NCBI GenBank assembly: GCA_949358305.1
Contig: CASHSZ010000082.1
Location: 1 to 51,000 of the forward strand
DNA from: Strigamia acuminata
Lineage: Eukaryota; Arthropoda; Chilopoda; Geophilomorpha; Linotaeniidae
DNA: 51,000 bases
Direction: 5' to 3'
Part shown: positions 1-9,955 of the stretch, one piece after another
Position numbering within the stretch: position 1 is the stretch's first letter
Layout: each line of letters starts with the position of its first letter
Notes under the pieces: model-generated
What the model was told of the DNA's origin: nothing
Seen by the model: the letters and a program-made list of their open reading frames with translations, nothing else
The model's database searches: none
Program-made: the position numbers and the translations under genes

Positions 1-1
1 G

Positions 2-46
2 TGCAAGTTGAACAGCTACAGCCTGAAAGAAGAAGAACATTTTTAG
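2..46 (+). CDS. 3' tail of an unidentified retroelement ORF (partial)
   Basis: The second forward frame reads 14 codons into a TAG at 44-46 and ends in a lysine/glutamate-rich tail. About 55 bases later comes a purine run and a TGTG start, the usual order at the 3' end of an LTR element (polyprotein stop, polypurine tract, 3' LTR). The piece is too short to assign to a family, and its function cannot be read. The other forward frame runs longer but shows no recognisable domain. This call rests on context only. Confidence 0.25.
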   Translation, partial: CKLNSYSLKEEEHF

Positions 47-101
47 TTATTAAAGTGTATTTTTGGTGGGCTGTTTTCTGGGTTTTTGATGTGTTCCTTC
101 T

Positions 102-115
102 GGGGGGAGGGGAAG
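102..115 (+). other. Candidate polypurine tract
   Basis: An uninterrupted 14-base purine run (GGGGGGAGGGGAAG) is followed at once by TGTGC. That is the form of a plus-strand primer followed by an LTR start. No second LTR copy is in the window to prove it. Confidence 0.4.
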
Positions 116-2511
116 TGTGCTTTTTTGTATTTAAGTTAGCGTTTAAGTTTTGCACTCCATATAACTGCTTAAAGCAGGGGAGTTTCTGTTTGAATTAAGT
201 TAGAATTTAGTTTTGCCTTCCTGTTGTTGAGCTTGTCCAGGAGGTGTCAGTGTGGTGTGTACGAGTCAAGTCAAGCTGAGCGGGACAATGCAATTGTCTT
301 CAAGGAGCTTGTGGTTGCAAGGTCGCATCATGTGGTTGGCACATCAGGACGATGAAGACGGCTGGACAGTTAGCGGTGCAAGCGGGTTGCTGGTCGGTGC
401 AGACAAGTCAAAGGACAAGTCACGCTCCAGTCAACTGAGCATTAACGCCAAGTCGTACGGGAAGGTGGACGCCTGCCGTCAGGGCAGAAAAGAAAGAAGA
501 CAAGCTTTGCTTTTATTAGTTTAGAAAGAAGTTTGTTAAGATTGAGAGTTTTATCCAGGTGCTTTTGCGGTGTTTGGTTTTTTGGTTTTGAAGTTGATAC
601 AGGCAGTTATGTTTAACGTTTTACTGTGTGAGCAGACTCGGTGCTTTGCGTGGGAGCGACCTGAGAGTATGGTCCCCTTGCTCAAGCAATTTGAGAAAGA
701 GCCACGCTCCTGAATTTTCGAAATAAGTTTGGTTATAATATTTTGAAAGGCTGTAAGCACTTGGACACTTCTCTCAGTCTAAAATTTTGTTTGCTTGTGT
801 TTGAAGTTCTTTCTAGCTTTAAGAGTTGATTAAGTTTTGAGGTCAGGTCTATTGTGAACTGTTAGGTTGACTGACGGCAGATTGGCCATGTTTGAGGCTG
901 ATGAGAAGCGGTCCCGCGCTCGTTTGCTTGTTCTTTCGGTTGTGGCAATCGAGTGGTCGCTCCTTCTCCCCTACTACACTCAGCCAGTTATATTGGGTTG
1001 CGTGGGAGAGTGGAGGCGAGGGATCCCGTCTCAATGGCCGCCGTGTTTGTCCGCCAGCCTTTCAGTGGACTGACCACATGGAAGAGTGCGTTTTGATTGT
1101 ATTTTGGGGGACTTCCGTATTATTTAGTTGATTGTTTAAGCAGGTGTTAGTGTGTGAGGTTTTTCAGAAGAACCTGTGCGTGGGTTGAGATAAGATAAGC
1201 CACACTAGCTGTTTAATTAGAGAAAGCGGAAATTTAGGAATCAGTCCTCCATTCAGTCTCGTTTGTGATAAAAGGTTTTTGAGAAGTTACTGCTAAGAAT
1301 TTGTAGATGTTCCCACTTCCAGCGTGTTGTACCTTTGTTTTAGTGCGTTCACAATTGGTTAGGAAGTTTGGATGCGTTACTGGGTTTGTCATTATTTTCT
1401 CGGTGTAAACCTTTTAGTTATAAGTTAGTTCAGAGTTTTGGGGAAAATTGCTTGTTAAGTTCGCAGCCACCAAGCGTCTTTGCGAGGGCGCTTGTAGATC
1501 AGTTGGGTGGGTACCCCCCTTTTTGGAAAGTTAGTTACTGCATGTTGGGGCTTGTTCAGGGTGAAACGATCGTCCATTAGGGTCAGTCTTTCAAATTCGA
1601 GACAATTGATGTTAGTAAGTGCAGTCTCCACCTTGCACATTGTGTGGTTGGAAGGGGTATAAGGGCGCTTAATTGATCAGATCAGGGTTGTAAGAGCATT
1701 TTTCGAGACTCCAAAGTTGTAGAATTAGATATTAGAGGTTAACAGTCTTTAAATTTATTTTTTATTGAAAGTTGTCTTTATAAGAAATAGAAAGTTACAG
1801 ATTCGGGTTTTTTTTTGTGCGATTAGTTAACCTGCTTGTTCGAGCACCCATTTGGCGCTTAGCCATTTGCGGTTGGCGGAGCAGAGTGCCGCGTTGACGA
1901 ATGGAACAATGGTTGGTCAGCAAAGCCAGCGAGAGAGGTAGTGTTTGAGGATGTTTTAGAATTTCATTTTTGGAAAAAGAAACGCAGCACTTCTCTCTCT
2001 TTTGAAGACTTGTTGTTCCTGCGGTTTAAGTTAAGATAGTTTTCCGAATTTGTTTCTTAGGGAATTTAGTTGTAGCATAGTTAAGTAGTCCACTCACAAT
2101 GGATTCCAGTGTTGTCCCACACTCAGTTCTTGGATACATTCTGGGACTGGGGTTCAAAGAGCCAAGGCCTATTGCCTTGCAGTCAGAGTGGCAGTAGGAG
2201 AAGAGAGAGGACAATAAGCCCCGTTGGTTCGGATTAAGGTTAGAAAGAGCCAAAGAGAGATAAGTCTTATTTGTCAAAACAGAAAAGAGAGGTTGTTGAA
2301 GTACGCCGATAGGGCGGGGCATTCGTCAGTCAACCCTCAAATTCCCAAAGCTGCCTCGTGACGTTGCAATGTGTAACGTGATAAGCATGTGAGATCTCGT
2401 TACAAGAGTCGCGTTGGATAGGGAATTAGCATTAACATGTGAGTGTTGAGTTAACGGTCACTTGCATAGGTTCATTTTGCACTGCTAACCAAAGTCAGTC
2501 GAACTGAACAA

Positions 2512-2691
2512 TAGAAAAAGGGCTTTAGTCGGTTAACAGTTGGTCCGTCGAACCCAGAGTTGGAAAAAATGGCTTTAGTCGGTTAACAGTTGGTCCGTCA
2601 AACCCGAAGAAAAAGGTTTTAGTTGGTTAACGGTGGCCCAACAAACCCAAAGAAAAAGGTTTTAGTTGGTTAACGGTGGCCCAACAAACCC
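2512..2691 (+). repeat. Tandem repeat, about 43 bp x 4
   Basis: Four adjacent units each run from an AGAAAAAGG-type start through TTTAGT(C/T)GGTTAAC to an AACCC end. Units 1-2 share GTTGGTCCGTC and units 3-4 share GGTGGCCCAAC, so the array grew as two sub-types. Short GTTGG/CCAAC arms inside units 3-4 could fold. Confidence 0.85.
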
Positions 2692-2712
2692 ATAGAAAAA
2701 GCATTTAGAGAG

Positions 2713-2895
2713 TCTTAAGCGGATGATAGTTAAGTCAGTCAGGCTTAAGCAATTAGATGGTCTTAAGCGGATGATAGTTCAGTCCGTCAGGCTTAAGCGA
2801 ATAAGAGGTTTTTTAAGCGGATGATAGTTAAGTCCGTCAGGCTTAAGCGAATTAGAGGTTCTTAAGCGATTGATAGTTTAGTCTATCAGGCTTAA
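2713..2895 (+). repeat. Tandem hairpin repeat, about 49 bp x 4
   Basis: Four units start near 2714, 2762, 2812 and 2861. Each is bounded by CTTAAGC (TTTAAGC in the third unit) and its inverse GCTTAAG, so each unit can fold on itself. The cores read GATGATAGTTAAGTC or close variants. The fourth unit has a longer stem, with TTGATAG facing CTATCAG. Confidence 0.85.
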
Positions 2896-3715
2896 GCAAG
2901 CACTTTTGTGCAAGCATTAGGGTTAGTGAAAGGTTAGGAGCCCAGAAGCAGAGTTCTTTCACTTTCTCGGTTGTTCTAGGACAGGGTACACTCGCCCTTA
3001 GTGACAAGGTGCGAGTCCAACAACCTTGATGTGAGAAAGGGCCAGGGATTCTATATTCTTTTCTCTTTTAGGCAGAGCCACGCGTTTTTTTTTTGGTTTA
3101 GTTTCGTATACTTACTCAAGGTGCATGGGGTAAAGTTCTTGAGGGTCCTCGTCAGTCGGGGCATGGTTTCGGTCTCGCGGGGGATGGAACGGAACTGTTT
3201 TTTGGGCGTGTCGGTTCTCTGGTGGACACTCGTGTTATTGGACCCAATACACGAGGAGCTAATCGGTTTTAGAGGGTGAACTTCATCACCATACTTTAAT
3301 TCCTGTTGCTCACGTTCTCCTGAGCTTCTGAGCACTGTTCAACTTTCGGTCTTGTCCATTGCTCGTCCGAGATGGGCAGTAAACTTTGCCTTGGTACTTA
3401 GATTGTGCAAGGAAGTCTTCTCCTCCTTTGGATCCGGGTTTCTTTTTGCCTATGCATGAGATTGAGTCAGTTAATTCGTCAGATGCGTCAAGCATTGGGA
3501 GATGTGCGATCAAAGTTGAGTGGATCGCAACTTGTTTTCACGCCCCCTCCTACCCAAAGTTTTGAGCAGAGAAGCACAAGTGTTTTTGGCTGAACACAGG
3601 TGCACAAGTTTTTTTGGGGTTCATGAGAGAAAAGGGCAGAGGTTAGAAATGAAGAGTAAGTCGTGATTTCGAGTCCCCTTGGGCTAGCTTCCAATAGGAG
3701 AACGTAGAGGCGACG

Positions 3716-3719
3716 ATAT
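3716..3719. repeat. Target site duplication ATAT (left, Gypsy)
   Basis: ATAT directly precedes the LTR start TGTTACG and is repeated at 12343-12346 after the other LTR. Four to six base duplications are usual for Ty3/Gypsy integrases. Confidence 0.85.
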
Positions 3720-4263
3720 TGTTACGTGTGGGTTGGGGTGATCCACACACATAACAAATGCTAATTAATTTAGCAAAGACCTTGAAATCCTTTAGGTGAA
3801 ATGATTGAGAGAACTGATTTATCATTTAAATAAATCTCTTTTATTCTATGGGACTTATTACAAACTTAACAAAATCAAATGATAAACATAATCCTTTATT
3901 TTACATAAACATAAAGCAAGAAAGCAAGAATGATAATCAAATTATATCTCTATGAATTTGGAAAGGCGGGGTGGGACCAAGCGCTGTGTGCGCTGGTCCA
4001 CAGAAGCCTTTACTTACCATGTTAACTGTTTGAGGCTCAGAACATTTCTGCTCTCTCAAACCCACTTAGCTCACCAGGTAAACTCTGGGTCCACCCCCGC
4101 TCTACTTGATTGATTAGTCCAGTTGCCCTGTGCATAATTAACACAGTGACAACTGGTGAGCGGATTTGGAAACTCCAGTGTGCCTAGTGAGAGCTTTCAG
4201 AATTAATTCTCTAAACAGAGCGTTTAGGCCCGCTGTCGTACAGCGAGGTCTGCGCTCGTAACA
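3720..4263 (-). repeat. Gypsy 3' LTR
   Basis: This 544-bp LTR matches 11799-12342 at every base I compared. Its ends are inverted (TGTTACG / CGTAACA). A GGACC-A-AGCGC / GCGCT-GGTCC stem with a bulge lies near 3974-3999. Confidence 0.97.
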
Positions 4264-4275
4264 GCCCCCCCCTTT
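4264..4275 (-). other. Gypsy polypurine tract
   Basis: On the minus strand AAAGGGGGGGG plus one C abuts the 3' LTR start TGTTACG. This is the primer site for plus-strand DNA synthesis. Confidence 0.9.
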
Positions 4276-4576
4276 GAAAAATTTTGGTCTCCAAAATTCA
4301 AATTATTTCAAATGAAAATACCCCCAAATTTCTACTTCGAGACTATCATTTTCACTTCTAACTTTCAACATCATTCTTGCTTTTCACAAAATTATTAACA
4401 GAATTTACGAGAATTGTTCTATTACCTTTATATCCCTCAATTCTTAGTTTAACAATACTTTTCTTGGAAAAGCCAATTACATAAAATTAAACTCTTCGTG
4501 TTTATTTATACACAAGAGAAAATCTAAAACAAAATTTTACACAAAATTATACCGATAACAATTGTAATTTCGATTT
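4276..4576 (-). other. Gypsy 3' untranslated stretch
   Basis: AT-rich and non-coding, between the third ORF's stop and the polypurine tract. I see no further gene or motif in it. Confidence 0.7.
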
Positions 4577-5923
4577 TTAATCTTCTTCGATTTCTTCAAT
4601 TGTCACGTCCTCCTCGAAAGGTATTAGTTGATCTTTAATGATCTCCAACGCAATTCGGCTTCTTAAATCGTAAGGGAGCGCTGGAAGCATTAGGTCGCGG
4701 TCAACTAGATATCGGCGCACGAAATATAAGATGGTTGGGCCACAACTGTCCCCGTCCAGTTGGCCAATCGCCGGCGCTTCAAATGGGTGGAGTTGGTTGA
4801 GCTGGATGTTAAAACTCGCCAAACCATTTAACACAGCCTGCCATCTTATATCCTTCATCGTTAATGGGCCGCTTGGGTCGAACAGGGCCACCTCCGTCCT
4901 TGGGCGCGTAAAATCGACGATGGCCAGCTGCCAATGTTCGGGTATTCCCATCGGGATTACCCAAACCTTGTGAGTCGGTCTTGGATAAAATCCGTTCATT
5001 ACAGCTCTTGCTTCATTATATTGCCGTCTGATCATGTACTGCACGGCAGCAGTTGGAAACGCGAAAACACGTCGATAGGCCGGATCCGAAGTCACGATGT
5101 TTAGGTAATAATCGACAACCGAGTCGAAAACCCATGAATCCCGGCCCGGCATCAATCGCAGCAATGACGCCATTTCACCTGCTGTCACCACGATTTCCCG
5201 GTTTGGCGTCGTGAAGCATTCCATCCCCGAATTCACATCCGCAAATGTCGCGCTCCATTCTTGAATTTCCGTTTGCTGGCTCACCGTCAAGCCTACGCGA
5301 TAAGTTCGCAAAGCCGACGGTAAGTCAACATCGGGATCGTTCCTGAATTTTCGCCTCATCAGCGCCTCCGCTCGCTGCTTTTTCTTTCGAATTTCTGCCT
5401 CCTTCAGCGCCAAATCCGTCTCCACACGCAACCACGCCGTGTAGCCGCTCCATCCCGGAGTTCCGGTCAAGTTCTTTTCCTTAGTTGCCGCCATGATGTT
5501 TTTTCGTTCCTGTCGAACTTCTCCTAATCGGCGTTCCTGCTGTTGTTTCGCTCGGACTTGCCTTTTTCTCATGAATTTTAATCCCTTCTCCGACTCAAGA
5601 GCGATCTCCGTCCTTGCATCCAATCGTTTCGAAGCTTGCCGTCGATGACGTGAATTTCGTTTATGTTCGTACTTCTTTAATTGGCGTGGCGTCATCATTG
5701 TTCGCTTATCCACTGTACCAACCGGAACTTTGTTTCGATCTGTAAATGGTCGCTCACACACAATTAAATCATCAATTTCCCTAATCCTCGGCAACTGCTC
5801 AATTTCTTCGTCACGCAAGGGAAATTCGTTCTCTCGTCGGGTATACACTGTATGAAATATCTTCGATTCGTGCGACGCATTTGAATCCTCGTCCGAGTCA
5901 CGCGCAATCTTCAAATTTTCCAT
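4577..5923 (-). CDS. Ulp1/SENP-like (C48) cysteine protease, Gypsy ORF3
   Basis: Predicted 448 aa from the first ATG (5923-5921); the frame is open further upstream but without an ATG. The C-terminal third has the full Ulp1-type catalytic set: His330 in EHWQLAIVDF, Asp349 in LFDPSG, Gln388 and Cys394 in QLDGDSCGP. The Gln-to-Cys spacing of six is that of yeast Ulp1 (Q574/C580). The middle (about residues 85-190) is Arg/Lys/Glu-rich and probably helical or coiled coil, which may bind nucleic acid or protein. The family cleaves SUMO/ubiquitin-like conjugates or their precursors; the substrate here is unknown. It lies 138 bp after the pol stop, in the same frame as pol but behind two in-frame stops (TGA at 6064-6062 and a second one 24 bases on), so it needs its own initiation or a spliced RNA. 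It holds the place where env sits in some Gypsy elements, but no signal peptide or membrane segment is seen. Confidence 0.85.
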   Translation of the reverse strand: MENLKIARDSDEDSNASHESKIFHTVYTRRENEFPLRDEEIEQLPRIREIDDLIVCERPFTDRNKVPVGTVDKRTMMTPRQLKKYEHKRNSRHRRQASKRLDARTEIALESEKGLKFMRKRQVRAKQQQERRLGEVRQERKNIMAATKEKNLTGTPGWSGYTAWLRVETDLALKEAEIRKKKQRAEALMRRKFRNDPDVDLPSALRTYRVGLTVSQQTEIQEWSATFADVNSGMECFTTPNREIVVTAGEMASLLRLMPGRDSWVFDSVVDYYLNIVTSDPAYRRVFAFPTAAVQYMIRRQYNEARAVMNGFYPRPTHKVWVIPMGIPEHWQLAIVDFTRPRTEVALFDPSGPLTMKDIRWQAVLNGLASFNIQLNQLHPFEAPAIGQLDGDSCGPTILYFVRRYLVDRDLMLPALPYDLRSRIALEIIKDQLIPFEEDVTIEEIEED

Positions 5924-6061
5924 TGCTGAAAAATTTTCTAAGTTAAAATCCAACTCAAAATTCAAACAATTTCTAAGTCCAAATTCAATCCAAAATTCAA
6001 CAGTTTAATTCACCTATCTCACTTTATCACTCGATCAGGTCGAGTTTACGGTAAGACGGGT

Positions 6062-9000
6062 TCAGTAGAACTGACGATAATTCGTCCGTGCTCGCGGTCT
6101 TAAATGCTTAAAACGGAAGTCACGTGTTTCGTCGACGACGCCCTCTGGTGGCAATTTCCGCGAACGCTGTCCTGACGTTTTTCTTTTATCGCCATCTAGT
6201 GGCAATTTCGTCAAACGTTTCTCCGACGTTTCGTCTTTATCGCCGACCAGCGGCAATTCTTTCAACCGTTTTCCCGTCGTCTCCTCCGGTTCGAACAACG
6301 ACTTTAAAGAAATCTGATCTTCATCACTTATGAATCTTTCTGTGCATGGTTTTTTTGATTGTTTTAGTGATTTTTTAGTGTTAATTCTAACTTCTTCAAT
6401 TCCTTTACTTTCCATCAACTTAGTTTTGTTAGAATTTTCCGCCTTCACCTCAGTTTCACTATTCCTATCCATAATTATGGATACTTCTTTCCTTGGCTTG
6501 TAAGGTTTTAACCTTTCTACATTTACAATGTCTGATTTTTTACCAGTTGAATCTACTATTTGGTAATCGTTTGGTGCAGTTCGGCGCACTATTTCGTAAG
6601 GACCAGAATATTGTGGCAGTAATTTCTCACTGAGTCCAACCTTTCTGTTCGGTTTTTTCAAATAAACGTATTCTCCAGGCTCGAACTCCACAACCTTTCT
6701 GTTCTTATCAAATCTTTCTTTGCTTTTAGCTGACATCTGCTCCAGTCTCTGGTTTGAGATTCTCCTTGCTGCCTCGATGAATTTGGCAGTTCTCAAAGTG
6801 AATTCCTTCTTCGGGAGATTCAGATTCACATCGACGTTAACATCTGCTTCATACCCCCTTAATAAAAAGTATGGGGTATATCCAGTTGTCTCGTGAACCG
6901 ACGTGTTGTACGAGAATAACAGGTGTGGCAGGAAATCATCCCAGTCCGTATGATCTTCATTTACGTAGTTCAGAAGCATTTTCGCAAGTGTTGCGTTAAA
7001 ACGCTCCGTTAAACCGTTTGTCCTGGCATGATATCCGCTAGTTGTTTTATGTTTTGATTTATAGAGTCTCGAGACCTCCTCCATCAATTCATTTCTGTAT
7101 TCTGTACCACGGTCAGTCAGAATTTCCCTTGGAGATCCTTCTTTCACCATTATCTCATAAACTAAAGCATCCGCTGCTGCAATGGCCGTGCAAGTTGGTG
7201 ACGCTCTCGCACAGACCGCTCTAGATAGATAGTCCGTCATAACAAACACATAATTATTCCCTTTCTTTGAAGTCGGGAATTTTCCTAAAGTGTCCATTCC
7301 TACTCTTTGGAATGGTCTGGTCACGGTTGTCCAGGGCTGCAATAATCCTTTTGGTGGTGTGGTATCTGTTTTTGCTGCAGCGCACTTCTTGCAGGACAAG
7401 ACGTAGTCTCTGACCTCTGCATAAATTCTGGGCCAATGGAATCTGGTGCTTATTCTTTTCCAAGTTTTCGACAGGCCCAGATGAGCTCCTGGAAGGCCAT
7501 CATGCATCTCGTGCAGAACATCTTGCTGTAAGTGTTTTGGCACAACCAGTAGTAACCTTTCGTTGCCCAGGAAATTCTTCCTTCTGAACAAAACTTCATC
7601 CTGGAGCACGAACTGTTGTAAAGATCGTCTCTTCTTTTTCGAAAGGCGCTCAATATCTCGAAGTGCATCAACGTATTCCTTCAGCTTCTGATCCTTTCGC
7701 TGCTCGGCAGGTAGGTCCAGATTTTCCAGTAGCAACAAAGGTAAATCAATTATTTCTTCTTCGCCCACTGCCTCAGGAATACGACTTAACGCATCTGCAT
7801 CTTGATGTTTTTTACCACTCTTGTGAATGACCTCGTAGTCATAGTCCACCAATTGGAGTGACCATCTGGTGAGTCGTCCGTTGGGATTTCTCACAGTTTT
7901 GAGCCACTGCAACGCTGAATGGTCCGTAATAACGTAGAATTTTTGGCCATACAAGTAAGGTCGGAACTTTTGTATGCCAAAGATGATCGCAAGGCACTCA
8001 CGTTCTGTCGTATCATAATTCTGCTCTGCTTTGCTAAGCAGTCGGCTAGCGTAGGCTACGACATGTTCTTGTTTATTTATCTTTTGTTTCAGCACAACTC
8101 CTAATCCATATGCACTGGCGTCAGTAGAGATCATAAAGGGCTCGCTGAAATTTGGATGAGCCAGCACTGGAACTGTCGTTAGGGCCGTCTTCAGCTTCTG
8201 GAACGCTTCATCGTGTGGCGGTCCCCAATCATACTTTTCTTCTTTCTTTGTCAGATTTACAAGGCACTTGGACACGTCTGAAAAACCACGAATAAATTTG
8301 CGATAATAAGAACATAATCCAAGAAATCCTTGCAACTGCTTTACTGTTGTTGGTTTTGGGAACTTCGCCACGGACTCCAAATTACGTGGATCCGGTGAAA
8401 CTCCTTTTGCATTGATGACGTGTCCCAAATACTTAATGGTATCCGTTCCAAAAGTGCATTTACTTAATTTGACCTTTAAATTCGCCGTGCGCAATTTCGA
8501 AAAGACGTTGTCTAAATCAACCAAATGCTGGTCGAATGTCTTTGAAAAGATGATCAGATCGTCCAAGTAGGCTATACACACTTTTCCTAGGAGGTTACCA
8601 AGCACTTTGTTCATGAGCTTTTGGAATGCCGCAGGACTATTACACAAGCCCTGGCCCAGTACATTAAATTCGTAATGACCGGAAGACGTTGTGAACGCAG
8701 TCTTTTCCTTATCCTCCTCATCAATCTCGACTTGGAAATATCCCTGGATTAAATCCATCATGGAAAAATACTTCGCACCTGACAGTTGGTCTAAGGTGTC
8801 GTCGATTCGGGGGAGTGGATAAACCATCTTCTTAGTCACTGCATTCAGCCGCCTCCAATCAACACAGAATCTCCATTTGCCATCACGTCTCTTAATTAAA
8901 AGCACTGGCGCACTCCATGGACTCTCGGACTCTCTGATTACATCCATTTCAAGCAGTTTCTGGGTTTCCTCTGCTTCGACTTCTTTCTCTTTCATGGATC

Positions 9001-9955
9001 GGCGATATGGCTGCAGGTGAATTGGCTGTGCATCACCTGTGTCTATTTTATGCTTGTAGACCTTTACTCTGCCTAAATCCTGATCTGAAGTGGCAAATCT
9101 ATCTTCATTCTTACGCAGTAGGCTCTTCAGCTGCTCCTTTTGGTTTGTATCCAGTAGATCACTTGACACGGCGGAATCAAAGTTCAAGCCATTAGGTGGC
9201 TGCTCCTCAAAACTACCAATGTCAATGACATGGTATGCCTTGGCAATCGCTGTTCCTTTCTGCAGATAAACCGCTTTCTTCGTCGGATTCGCAACTCGCA
9301 TTATGCCTGATCCATCCTTAAATGTAGTTAGAGTTTTACAGCCAATTACTCCCAATCTATCAGTCAAATTGGATAATGGCTCTGCAAACAAATCTTCATT
9401 AGTTTTATTATTGTTCACTCCAATGAAAAGCATGCATTCGTGCATTGCTGGAATTTTTATTGATTTAGTAAGTCTGCCAATAAATGTTTGTTCCAGATAA
9501 TTTCTTGACATTGGAAAAACTTCCGGTTTAAATCCTTCACTTTTTCGCCCCACAAAGACCTTCCGTCGGTCATAGTCCAACACACACCCTGCTTGTTTGA
9601 GGAAAGGATCACCTAGTAAGAGCTCATGACCAAATCCCCGCACTACTAATACCTCCATGCTGTAGTCCAATCTTCCAATAGTGACTGTAATTTTCCCAAT
9701 TCCTTCAGGAGATATTAAGGAGTTATCAATTACCCTCAATTTGATATAAGGGCAAAGCCGACGTGACAGTTGCAATCTATCAGCCAGTTCCTCACTTATA
9801 ATATTTCTATATCCACCTGAATCCAATACACCTTTGACTTCTAAATTGTTCACTACGACAGGTATTGTCAGCATTTCTTCAGTGGTGTTAATGTCAACTA
9901 TTTCCAACTTCCTTCTCCTACGCCTACTTTTTAACTGTCTTTGTGGCACTACTAG
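6062..9955 (-). CDS. pol: Gypsy pol: protease, RT, RNase H, integrase
   Basis: About 1,297 codons with no ATG at the front; the frame opens at about 10003, inside gag, and is best entered by a -1 shift at 9961-9955. Counting from the GTG at 9949: aspartic protease VLDSGG with Asp43; RT with YLDD at 461-464; RNase H with TDAS at 609-612; integrase zinc finger (His/His near 814-824, Cys near 853-856); DDE core Asp886, Asp946, Glu982 (35 residues between the last two); GPY motif near 1116. All catalytic residues are present and no stop breaks the frame. The last roughly 70 residues carry three degenerate repeats around K-L-P-L-x-G-D/E. The protein makes and integrates the cDNA of the element. 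It was assigned by domain order, not by a database search. Confidence 0.95.
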   Translation of the reverse strand, partial: LVVPQRQLKSRRRRRKLEIVDINTTEEMLTIPVVVNNLEVKGVLDSGGYRNIISEELADRLQLSRRLCPYIKLRVIDNSLISPEGIGKITVTIGRLDYSMEVLVVRGFGHELLLGDPFLKQAGCVLDYDRRKVFVGRKSEGFKPEVFPMSRNYLEQTFIGRLTKSIKIPAMHECMLFIGVNNNKTNEDLFAEPLSNLTDRLGVIGCKTLTTFKDGSGIMRVANPTKKAVYLQKGTAIAKAYHVIDIGSFEEQPPNGLNFDSAVSSDLLDTNQKEQLKSLLRKNEDRFATSDQDLGRVKVYKHKIDTGDAQPIHLQPYRRSMKEKEVEAEETQKLLEMDVIRESESPWSAPVLLIKRRDGKWRFCVDWRRLNAVTKKMVYPLPRIDDTLDQLSGAKYFSMMDLIQGYFQVEIDEEDKEKTAFTTSSGHYEFNVLGQGLCNSPAAFQKLMNKVLGNLLGKVCIAYLDDLIIFSKTFDQHLVDLDNVFSKLRTANLKVKLSKCTFGTDTIKYLGHVINAKGVSPDPRNLESVAKFPKPTTVKQLQGFLGLCSYYRKFIRGFSDVSKCLVNLTKKEEKYDWGPPHDEAFQKLKTALTTVPVLAHPNFSEPFMISTDASAYGLGVVLKQKINKQEHVVAYASRLLSKAEQNYDTTERECLAIIFGIQKFRPYLYGQKFYVITDHSALQWLKTVRNPNGRLTRWSLQLVDYDYEVIHKSGKKHQDADALSRIPEAVGEEEIIDLPLLLLENLDLPAEQRKDQKLKEYVDALRDIERLSKKKRRSLQQFVLQDEVLFRRKNFLGNERLLLVVPKHLQQDVLHEMHDGLPGAHLGLSKTWKRISTRFHWPRIYAEVRDYVLSCKKCAAAKTDTTPPKGLLQPWTTVTRPFQRVGMDTLGKFPTSKKGNNYVFVMTDYLSRAVCARASPTCTAIAAADALVYEIMVKEGSPREILTDRGTEYRNELMEEVSRLYKSKHKTTSGYHARTNGLTERFNATLAKMLLNYVNEDHTDWDDFLPHLLFSYNTSVHETTGYTPYFLLRGYEADVNVDVNLNLPKKEFTLRTAKFIEAARRISNQRLEQMSAKSKERFDKNRKVVEFEPGEYVYLKKPNRKVGLSEKLLPQYSGPYEIVRRTAPNDYQIVDSTGKKSDIVNVERLKPYKPRKEVSIIMDRNSETEVKAENSNKTKLMESKGIEEVRINTKKSLKQSKKPCTERFISDEDQISLKSLFEPEETTGKRLKELPLVGDKDETSEKRLTKLPLDGDKRKTSGQRSRKLPPEGVVDETRDFRFKHLRPRARTNYRQFY

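Larger units (their letters stand above)
116..3719 (+). repeat. G+T-rich non-coding DNA, possibly a very long 3' LTR
   Basis: About 3.6 kb are rich in G and T on the plus strand, with no long open frame and many stops in all six frames. The stretch begins right after a polypurine tract with TGTG and holds two tandem hairpin-repeat blocks (2512-2691 and 2713-2895). The same base skew continues in 12347-12471 beyond the Gypsy insertion, so the tract was probably continuous before that insertion. A long LTR of an unknown element is the best reading; an extended 3' untranslated region is the alternative. No LTR end could be placed. Confidence 0.35.

Noticed and set aside
3405-3425. GGAAGTCTTCT shared with the flank at about 12460
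   Set aside because: Only 11 bases, no extension on either side; taken as chance.
4577-5923. The protease ORF as a captured host gene outside the transposon
   Set aside because: It lies between pol and the polypurine tract of an element with identical LTRs, on the same strand, so it is part of the element.
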